From JAVJRN01 sp047635055 (GTDB taxonomy: Bacteria > Bacteroidota > Bacteroidia > Cytophagales > Cyclobacteriaceae), in contig JBLIIJ010000002.1 in assembly GCA_047635055.1 (NCBI GenBank), forward strand, positions 30,996 to 94,995: a stretch of 64,000 bases of DNA, written 5' to 3'. How positions within the stretch are numbered: position 1 is the first letter of the stretch; each line of letters opens with the position of its first letter. A program made the translations under genes and the position numbers. The notes beneath the pieces were generated by a model. It made no database searches. It worked only from the letters and a program-made list of their open reading frames with translations, and was not told the origin of the DNA. This document shows positions 43,750 through 50,833 of the stretch, piece after piece.

Positions 43750-46299
43750 TTAATTTCCGACCAGAATGAATGGTGCCCAATAATAAGGGTCGCTGTATTT
43801 TTCTGAGTTTATCAGGCTTATTTTTGCTTTTCTCAAAGCACTAGAAAAATTGGGTTTTCCAGAATTATAAACAAGATCACCATAAAAGGAGACCATTAAG
43901 TCAGCAGTAGAAGAATCAGAAACTTTCCAAAGAGAGACAATAAGGTTTTGTGCTCCGGCATACATTAACGCCCTTGAAAGCCCCATTACACCCTCGCCTT
44001 TTTCCACTTTGCCTAGACCTGTTTCGCAAGCGGATAGAGTAACGAGTGAGACATTCATATTTAGGTTGTAAATCTCTCCGGAAAAGAGACTGCCATCGTC
44101 GCTATTATCAGGAGATAAAAATATTCGTGACAGCTCTGGCTTGGACTCATTAACAAGGCCATGAGTGGCAAAATGTATGTACTTAAAATTACTAAGATCT
44201 GTACTTTTGAAATTACTCTCAGAAGCACTTTTCTTAAGCTCCATTGTTGGTTTGATATTTGACCCCATAAAGAGATATTTGATTTCTTTGATCTCTTTTT
44301 CGGTACCTGGAAGATCGATCATTTGGACATCATTTTTTTGAAAGGTTACGGGTGCATTTAGTAAAATGCCGCCTTCATTTGGTATTTCATTTTGAGTTCG
44401 GTTAAACCAAAGGGTAGAGGAGTAGTCATAGGCAATGCTTCTTGAGGTAATTAAAGGCTGGCTCTCTATCGTTTCCGTCAATGCCTCAAAGGGAATGGTA
44501 CTTAAAATACCCGCAGGGATAATTTGAATTTTAAGAATATTTTTAAGACTTTCTGAGACTAAAAGCGCAAATAATGTAGTTGATTGTTGGTCATAGACAT
44601 TTTTGACTCGGTATTTTATGGAGTTTCTATACCCATTGATTAGGCTATTGAATTTTTTTGGTTTGTCTTTGGTCTCAACGATTAGTTTTTTATTTGTAAT
44701 GGTGAAAATAAAAATTTTCTCCTCGCCTATGAAGTAGGAAACAAGTGCTTCAAAGCTTTTTAACTTCGTTTTTATCTCCTGAACGGTGACCACTGACGTA
44801 TTGAATTTTAAGTCGTAGTATTTGGGATAGTCTTTTTCTACTTGCTCAATGAGCTGTCGATAGCCTTGTTCATAATTGAATAATTGATCCTTAAGAACGT
44901 CAATATTTCCTTTGCCTTCGGCTAGTTTTTGTTCAAAAAAATTGATTTGGCTTTTTAGGCTGTCCTCTATTTGGATAAGCTCCTCTGGAATGCCAGCAAA
45001 TTGTTTTGCATGCGTTTCGGCAATAGCTTCCAGCAATATGGCCGACTTGCTTCTTTCACAATACCTAAAGGCCTCTTCCAAATATTGATTCTTATGAATG
45101 GTGCTTTCTGCTAAGATTAGCGCTAGTGTTATTGCATTTTCATAAAGCTGATTGGCAATTTTGCTTAGTTGAAGCTTGTCAGATTCGTTTTTTCTCAATT
45201 GTCTTATTCTACTTACCAACTCATCCGCTAGGCGATAGCTTTCTAGCGCAGCAATGAGATCCTTAGGCTTCAAGGATTTTTCGAAGTGTTGTACCTCCAA
45301 TGCTTTTGCTTTTGCTTGAAGAGAACTCAATAGAATATCGGCATTGAGAAACGCATCGATTGTCGGATGATCGTAGCTATTTTGAAATTGCTGATCAATT
45401 AAATTGGCATAAATAGACTGCTGATAAAGCTTTACCGCCTTTTTGTAATCTGCTTTCTGCAATGCGATGTTGCCAAGTAAAAAATAAGTGTTTGCAATTT
45501 CAGGATGCTTTTCGTCGTACAAGTCCTGGTACATTTCAAGTGCTTGCTTTTGAAAAACTTCGGCTTGTTGAAAATTCTCTTGTTTTAGATAAATTAAACC
45601 TTTATTAGAAAGCGTATATGCCTTATTGGGATGATTTCCTTGAAATGCATTTTCCCAAATTTCCCCAACCTCATCGAGATATCGGATAGCATCAGCATGA
45701 TTGCCTTGTCCACTATTCGCAAAAGCTAGGTTGCTATAGACCAATGCCACTTTTGTTGACTTGTCACCTAGTTGTTCAAGATAGATGTTGAGTGCTTTGT
45801 TGAAATAAATAATGGCCTGTAAGAACTCATCGCTCAGGTATATTAGGCCTATATTATTATAAGAATCTGCTATCTTGATATCATTGCTCCCGAGTAGTTT
45901 TTTACGAATGTTTAGCGCTTTTTCGTGATAGGAAAGAGCGGTTGTTTTATTTCCATTGTTCCAATAAACGATACCAAGATCTTCGAAACAATTGGCGGCT
46001 TGAACGGTGCTCCTGTCTTTTAAGTTTACTTCCACACTTTTTAGCGTTTTTAATGCTTCGTCATTTCTTCCAAGCTTTAGATATGCTTCTCCTAAGAATA
46101 GTGAAAATGTAATCTTTGCATCTTGACTCAAGGCTGAGGTGTCCATTTTAATGAGCAGGTCTAGCGCTTCGTCAAATTGCCCATTGTTGAGTTTTGACTC
46201 TACAGGTACAAGCGATGAACCTTGACCAGGTACAAGCGATGAACCTTGACCAGAAACAAGCATGGGAAGTGAAAGGCAAAGGAAAAAAAGAAATTTCAT
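43750..46299 (-). CDS. Secreted TPR-CHAT protein
   Basis: I place the start at ATG 46299 (signal peptide KFLFFLCLSLPMLVSGQ), one base after the stop of the barrel gene; the frame extends 30 codons further up into that gene. The protein is then 849 residues. About residues 30-330 are tetratricopeptide repeats (for example AASYHEKAL-like helices and NTYFLLGNIALQKADYKKAVKLYQQ). A coiled stretch follows, then a C-terminal CHAT caspase-like domain with catalytic His713 in HFATHG and Cys758 in SACETG, both intact. TPR-CHAT proteins are peptidases or scaffold proteins. Export is unusual compared with cytoplasmic defence-type CHAT proteases. Two 24-base direct repeats lie just after the signal peptide. 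Confidence 0.86.
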   Translation of the reverse strand: MKFLFFLCLSLPMLVSGQGSSLVPGQGSSLVPVESKLNNGQFDEALDLLIKMDTSALSQDAKITFSLFLGEAYLKLGRNDEALKTLKSVEVNLKDRSTVQAANCFEDLGIVYWNNGNKTTALSYHEKALNIRKKLLGSNDIKIADSYNNIGLIYLSDEFLQAIIYFNKALNIYLEQLGDKSTKVALVYSNLAFANSGQGNHADAIRYLDEVGEIWENAFQGNHPNKAYTLSNKGLIYLKQENFQQAEVFQKQALEMYQDLYDEKHPEIANTYFLLGNIALQKADYKKAVKLYQQSIYANLIDQQFQNSYDHPTIDAFLNADILLSSLQAKAKALEVQHFEKSLKPKDLIAALESYRLADELVSRIRQLRKNESDKLQLSKIANQLYENAITLALILAESTIHKNQYLEEAFRYCERSKSAILLEAIAETHAKQFAGIPEELIQIEDSLKSQINFFEQKLAEGKGNIDVLKDQLFNYEQGYRQLIEQVEKDYPKYYDLKFNTSVVTVQEIKTKLKSFEALVSYFIGEEKIFIFTITNKKLIVETKDKPKKFNSLINGYRNSIKYRVKNVYDQQSTTLFALLVSESLKNILKIQIIPAGILSTIPFEALTETIESQPLITSRSIAYDYSSTLWFNRTQNEIPNEGGILLNAPVTFQKNDVQMIDLPGTEKEIKEIKYLFMGSNIKPTMELKKSASESNFKSTDLSNFKYIHFATHGLVNESKPELSRIFLSPDNSDDGSLFSGEIYNLNMNVSLVTLSACETGLGKVEKGEGVMGLSRALMYAGAQNLIVSLWKVSDSSTADLMVSFYGDLVYNSGKPNFSSALRKAKISLINSEKYSDPYYWAPFILVGN
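46205..46252. repeat. Tandem duplication of 24 bases in the TPR-CHAT gene
   Basis: Two identical 24-base units, 46205-46228 and 46229-46252, encode GQGSSLVP twice, directly after the signal peptide cleavage region. Perfect identity indicates a recent event. The frame is kept. Confidence 0.92.
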
Positions 46300-46300
46300 T

Positions 46301-47263
46301 TTAAAATCTAAAAACATAGCCCACATTAGAAACGAATTCTCTCGATAATCCATCGGGATTTTTGTCACGTTTAATAATTCTAAATCCATTTATTACTTTA
46401 ATGCCATGCTGGGTTGTAAATTGAAAGCCACCACCAACCAGTAAGGTTAGTGCGAGTCCTTTTGATCCTTTCACCTCAGTCTCTTTCAAAAAGAAGTTGC
46501 CATCATTGTCCGTTGCGGGTAGCTGAATATGGTCATTATTTAACCTGTAGATTGGTAATAAGCCGACATTCATATTCCAGTTTAAAAATCTGAAATTGCG
46601 CTCTACTCGTAGCATGATGTCCTCTCCGCGATTTAATCCTCGCGATCTAGGATATTGGTTGGTTTCTTCTTCCAGAGGCGTTCCTTTCCAGCTAGTCCAT
46701 GTAAAAGAGTTATCACTACTGCCAAAGGAATGTTGCCAACCAGTAGCAAATAGCCATTTGGAAGTAATATAAGACGCTCCTATAACCAAATCGAAAGTAC
46801 CTAATCCTGTTTGGTTATACATTGGTAAGGTTCTTCCGGTAGGGGTCACGGTATCATCTTCTCCAGTTGGAATTTTGCTTCCAACAGTAATACCAAGTTG
46901 GCCAGGTCCAAATTGCCCAATAAGCCTACTTAGACTTACGGAAATATCCCCAATTCCTTGATTATCGATCAAAGGTCCTTCCACTCGTACATAGGGTATT
47001 TTGAACTGCACAGTTGTTTTTTCATTGATACCTACATTTGCGTCAATGATGTAATTGAATGCTTTATCTCCAAAGCGTGATCGTCCATAATAATGTGAAA
47101 TCTCAATAGAACGAAGCTTAATCTTTATTTTTTTGGCGTATTGCTGATCGGGTTTCATTGCCCCCATTGTACAAAAACCAGCATCACTGCAACCTTGGGT
47201 TTTGGCCAAAAAGGATAAAGTGAGGCAGAATAAAAATAAGAAGCATTTTCTAACATACACCAT
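46301..47263 (-). CDS. Probable outer-membrane transporter-like barrel protein
   Basis: A 320-residue exported protein (signal peptide CFLFLFCLTLSFLAKTQ). The mature part begins with GCSDAGFCTMGAM, a cysteine motif seen in barrel proteins of Bacteroidota, followed by amphipathic strands (TVQFKIPYVRVEGPL, GQLGITVGSKIPTGED, YITSKWLFATGWQHSFG) and a final NVGYVFRF. It resembles the phenol-pathway-type transporter barrels in general features. It is translated one base ahead of the TPR-CHAT gene, suggesting that the barrel and the CHAT protein act together at the envelope. No substrate can be named. Confidence 0.66.
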   Translation of the reverse strand: MVYVRKCFLFLFCLTLSFLAKTQGCSDAGFCTMGAMKPDQQYAKKIKIKLRSIEISHYYGRSRFGDKAFNYIIDANVGINEKTTVQFKIPYVRVEGPLIDNQGIGDISVSLSRLIGQFGPGQLGITVGSKIPTGEDDTVTPTGRTLPMYNQTGLGTFDLVIGASYITSKWLFATGWQHSFGSSDNSFTWTSWKGTPLEEETNQYPRSRGLNRGEDIMLRVERNFRFLNWNMNVGLLPIYRLNNDHIQLPATDNDGNFFLKETEVKGSKGLALTLLVGGGFQFTTQHGIKVINGFRIIKRDKNPDGLSREFVSNVGYVFRF

Positions 47264-47283
47264 ATAAAGCTAATCTAAATAGA

Positions 47284-47324
47284 TGAAGTGAAAAGGACTC
47301 AATGTTCACCCATTGTTCACTTCA
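47284..47324. promoter_or_regulatory. Inverted repeat upstream of the barrel-CHAT operon
   Basis: A perfect nine-base inverted repeat TGAAGTGAA (47284-47292) and TTCACTTCA (47316-47324), 23 bases apart, lies 20 to 60 bases upstream of the barrel gene start. A direct repeat TGTTCAC occurs between and beside the arms. Position fits an operator or a 5' leader hairpin. Confidence 0.4.
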
Positions 47325-47619
47325 TAATTGAAGGGTTTTACGAAAAAAGATTAATCTTGATTAATCCTTTAACACATGGTGCTGTCCAACGAACACACAA
47401 CTTTTAAAAGAGTAAACACTAATAAGAAAAGGTGTTAATCGATTGGCTCTTTCAATTGTGTCGGTCAGTTGAATCGACTAAAACATTTAATGCCACTAAC
47501 CAATTAAATTCCAGTTTTTGGGTAATATGCTGCGATGCTTGCATCGAACAAAAAGATTATCCGACTTCATACCTTGCTCCGAGGTTTTCGATTTATTAAA
47601 AAGACCCTATATATCTTAG

Positions 47620-48119
47620 ATGTTTTTTTCCTTTCGTACTATAACCTTATATAGAAGATGATGCGCTAGCAACAACAAGTAGCTTAACCTTAAATTCTGA
47701 GACATCAATAGCATCCAGTTTTGAAGATGTTGATATCATTACAGAATCAGTGGAACAATCATTTCTGAGGCATAGGTCACTTGTTTATCATAGGATATAG
47801 AAGTGCGTTTATCGATCATACTAATGGAACTAGCGACGTTGGAGTTGTAATAACTGGGAAAGGTGAGACAACCATTCAAACGTTGACATCCAGAGGAGGC
47901 AAGTCAAGGAAAGGGTCATTTTCAAGTAGTAAAGTATGGATGGCCACCCATATTGTGGGGCGGTTTTTTACTAGCTCAGATGTAATTTTCTTTTTGGTCA
48001 AGCTTAAAGAATATTTTTTGTGGCCAATCACGAGATTTAGCGCACATCTGACGGAATTTGTGAAAAAATTTAATTGGGTGATTATCATTACGGATATTCG
48101 TTTAATACACTATCCGTGA
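47620..48119 (+). pseudogene. Possible frameshifted remnant of an exported Bacteroidota protein
   Basis: Three partial frames on the plus strand line up in order. From 47620, MFFSFRTITLYRR ends at a stop. From 47644, an open stretch reads EDDALATTSSLTLNSETSI followed by SSFEDVDIITESVEQSF and ends at a TAG (47799). The frame from 47781 continues with DHTNGTSDVGVVITGKGETT, SRGGKSRKGSF and IVGRFFTSSDVIFF. This order recalls Bacteroidota lipoproteins with a 'YEDVD' start, a 'TIDFGxGC' strand and a 'GRxRxGKI' strand, but the frames do not join and I could not test the similarity. The antisense frame at 47876-48088 is unrecognised. Confidence 0.35.
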
Positions 48120-48361
48120 TTCCTTTTTCACAAGTAATAATGATCTCAGGAAATGAAGTCATCTATTTACATCTTCGCAATATTTGTATTAATTGATGGG
48201 TAATAATTACTGATATTTTATTCGGAATCACATGGAATAAATGAGATAATTACATAAATAAGTGCCTTGAAAAGCATCAGAGCTGATAAAAAATATATTC
48301 TCCTAATGAGACTTAATACAATAAAAAATAGGAGCTTTCGGAATTCAATTGTTAACAAAAA

Positions 48362-49933
48362 ATGAAGTTCAACAACCCGATATTATCAGGATTTAATCCC
48401 GACCCATCAATCATAAGGGTCGGTAATGATTACTATATCGCAACATCTACTTTTGAATGGTTTCCGGGCGTGCAAATTCATCATTCGACGGATTTGGTCA
48501 ACTGGAAGGTGGTAACTCATCCTTTAAAAACTACGCAGCAACTGGACCTGAAAGGCGTGCCGGATAGCTGTGGTGTCTGGGCGCCTTGTCTCAGCTACCA
48601 TGAGGGCATTTTTTATCTCGTGTATAGTAATGTAAAGTCGTTCGATGGAGTCTGGAAAGACACACCTAATTATTTGGTTACAACCAATGATATTCTAGGT
48701 GAATGGTCAGCGCCAATTTATTTGAGCTCAGTGGGGTTTGACGGATCACTTTTCCATGACCTCAATGGTAAGAAATGGTTTACAAGTATGATTGTCGATC
48801 ATAGGAAAGGGAAGTTCTTTGGTGGAATTATATTACAAGAATACAGTCAAGAGTTAAATCGCCTCGTAGATAATTCAAAACTAATTTTTGAAGGATCTGA
48901 AATTGGTAAAACAGAAGGGCCACATATTTATCAGAAAGACGGTTATTATTACCTTCTAACTGCCGAAGGAGGTACAGAATATGGTCATGCCGTAAGTATA
49001 GCCCGAGCCCGTGAAATTGAAGGTCCTTATGAACTGCATCCACAAAATCCTATTTTATCCGCGGCAAATCTGCCGGAACATCCATTACAAAAATGCGGGC
49101 ACGCAGATTTGGTACAAACTAAAGAGGGATATTGGGTGATTGTTTTTCTTGTTGGTCGGCCATTGAGTGTTAAAGGAAGATGCATACTGGGTCGTGAAAC
49201 GGCTATTGAAGAGCTAAGCTGGCCGGAAGGCCAATGGCCTGAACTTGTCAATGGCAACCGGCTGCCTAGACTAACCAATGGAATGGAAGATTCGGAAGTT
49301 TGTAAAACTCAAATTTTCCATGAATTTGATGGTGTAGATATGCCATTGGACTTTCAAAGTTTAAGAATACCGATTGCTGAAGATTGGTGTACCCTAAAAG
49401 CCAACCCAAGTCATGTAAGGTTATATGGTAGGGAGTCACTAAGCTCTACACACAACCAAAGCCTTGTTGGATGTAGAGTACAAAATTTTCATGTTGAAGT
49501 CAGTATGAAATTGCGTTTTGAGCCAATACATTTCCAACAGATGGCTGGTTTGGTTTTTTATTATAATACAGCACATTATCACTATTTATATCTTTCTGCA
49601 GTGGATAATCAAAAAGTGTTGAATGTGATAACATGTGATAAAGGAAGGATGATTGAGCCTATAGAAATACCAATTCCGATATCGAGCAATGAAGTGATAC
49701 TCAAGGGAGTATTAAATGGTGCCGAGCTACATTTTGCGTTTAATGATAATGAAAAGTGGGTGCCGATTGGCGAAGTTTTGGATGCTAGTATTTTATCGGA
49801 CGACTATGTGTTAAATGATCGTGGTACATATAAAGCAGCTTTTACAGGTGCATTTGTAGCGATGTGTTGTCAAGACTTATCAGGAAGTAAGTTGTTCGCT
49901 GATTTTGATTATTTCAGGTACCAAGAATTGTAA
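48362..49933 (+). CDS. xynB: Beta-xylosidase / alpha-arabinofuranosidase, GH43
   Basis: A 523-residue glycoside hydrolase family 43 enzyme without a signal peptide, so cytoplasmic. The five-bladed propeller holds the three catalytic acids: Asp14 in GFNPDPSII (base), Asp127 in GFDGSLFHD (pKa modulator) and Glu185 in GKTEGPHIY (acid). The C-terminal 200 residues form the beta-sandwich domain typical of GH43 subfamily 11 xylosidases (HFQQMAGLVFYYNTAHYHYL). It trims xylo-oligosaccharides from the non-reducing end. It stands alone, with no other xylan genes, SusCD pair or xylose operon nearby, which suggests it was inserted singly or works with remote genes. Confidence 0.92.
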   Translation: MKFNNPILSGFNPDPSIIRVGNDYYIATSTFEWFPGVQIHHSTDLVNWKVVTHPLKTTQQLDLKGVPDSCGVWAPCLSYHEGIFYLVYSNVKSFDGVWKDTPNYLVTTNDILGEWSAPIYLSSVGFDGSLFHDLNGKKWFTSMIVDHRKGKFFGGIILQEYSQELNRLVDNSKLIFEGSEIGKTEGPHIYQKDGYYYLLTAEGGTEYGHAVSIARAREIEGPYELHPQNPILSAANLPEHPLQKCGHADLVQTKEGYWVIVFLVGRPLSVKGRCILGRETAIEELSWPEGQWPELVNGNRLPRLTNGMEDSEVCKTQIFHEFDGVDMPLDFQSLRIPIAEDWCTLKANPSHVRLYGRESLSSTHNQSLVGCRVQNFHVEVSMKLRFEPIHFQQMAGLVFYYNTAHYHYLYLSAVDNQKVLNVITCDKGRMIEPIEIPIPISSNEVILKGVLNGAELHFAFNDNEKWVPIGEVLDASILSDDYVLNDRGTYKAAFTGAFVAMCCQDLSGSKLFADFDYFRYQEL

Positions 49934-50113
49934 CGAAATAGCGCTGGCTAATTTCTTTCAGATATTTATGTCTAGTTCACCAAAGGACAATATTTTTTTA
50001 AAATCAAGAAAATTTGAGACACTTTTTTTATTAATGCCGGGGAAAGCGATTTATTGGGTTTAATTTCACGCAACTACAAATTTTAATATGCGAATAAAAA
50101 AAATGCTATTAAC

Positions 50114-50833
50114 ATGAGATTTTCAACGTTAATAGTTTTGATACTATGTGCCCATTTAGTTCATGGGCAGTATGCTTTTGGTGAACTGAGGATTTCTGAT
50201 GTAAATCAAGCGTGGTTTCTTGAGAAAATAGGTATTGAAAATACCGCCTTAGTTTCAGGTAAGTATTATGAAACAACAGTTCAATCAAAATCAACTCATA
50301 ATTTTCTCGATTCACGCGGTTGGAAAAAAGGGACTATCTCCGTGCGAAACAAGGTTTACAGCAATGTAAACCTAATGTATGTGTTGGACGAGGATTTGAT
50401 ATTGACCAACAATCCCAGAGATTTGTTTTTATATAATCAGCCCATCATCATCGAACAAGACCAAGTGTCATGGTTTGAAATAGCCGGTAGACGCTTTGAG
50501 AATAAGAAAGAATTTGTTGGTGTTCCTTCAGGGTATTATGAAGTAATATTGAAATCAACATCTTTTGACTTGTACGTTGCAAGGAGAAAAATGATCCAAA
50601 TTACGAGTAGCGAGGTGATTTATTCTGAAAAAAACACCGTTGTTATAGACCAAGGGTCAAGTATCTCTAGGGTTAATAACAGAAGGTCACTCATCAAACT
50701 TTTTCCTGAAGTGGCCAAGCCATTAAAGTCTTATTTGGTCAAGAATCATATGAGGAAACTCGATGAAACCCATCATAATAAACTTCATGAGATGGCTATC
50801 TATCTAACCGAACTTTTAGAAAACACGAAATGA
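50114..50833 (+). CDS. Exported hypothetical protein heading TonB locus 2
   Basis: A 239-residue protein with signal peptide (RFSTLIVLILCAHLVHGQ). Mature part: beta-rich N-terminal two thirds (GTISVRNKVYSNVNLMYVLDEDLILTNNP, WFEIAGRRFENKKEF, GYYEVILKS) and a basic, helical C-terminus (RSLIKLFPEVAKPLKSYLVKNHMRKLDE). It resembles a widespread Bacteroidota family with short strands followed by a 'sLyvkr' strand, but I cannot name it. It overlaps the receptor gene by four bases (ATGA). Locus 1 has no counterpart, so it is a locus-specific accessory component. Confidence 0.6.
   Translation: MRFSTLIVLILCAHLVHGQYAFGELRISDVNQAWFLEKIGIENTALVSGKYYETTVQSKSTHNFLDSRGWKKGTISVRNKVYSNVNLMYVLDEDLILTNNPRDLFLYNQPIIIEQDQVSWFEIAGRRFENKKEFVGVPSGYYEVILKSTSFDLYVARRKMIQITSSEVIYSEKNTVVIDQGSSISRVNNRRSLIKLFPEVAKPLKSYLVKNHMRKLDETHHNKLHEMAIYLTELLENTK

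Larger units (their letters stand above)
47264..48361. other. Long intergenic region of 1.1 kb
   Basis: Between the barrel-CHAT operon and the GH43 gene. It contains the inverted repeat at 47284-47324, a possible decayed gene at about 47620-48119 (listed separately) and a small hairpin (ACGGATA at 48090-48096 with TATCCGT at 48111-48117) that could end a plus-strand transcript. No exact promoter box for the GH43 gene was seen. Confidence 0.5.

Noticed and set aside
47781..48119. 112-residue plus-strand frame as an intact gene
   Set aside because: No start context or promoter, no intact fold; treated only as part of a possible decayed gene.
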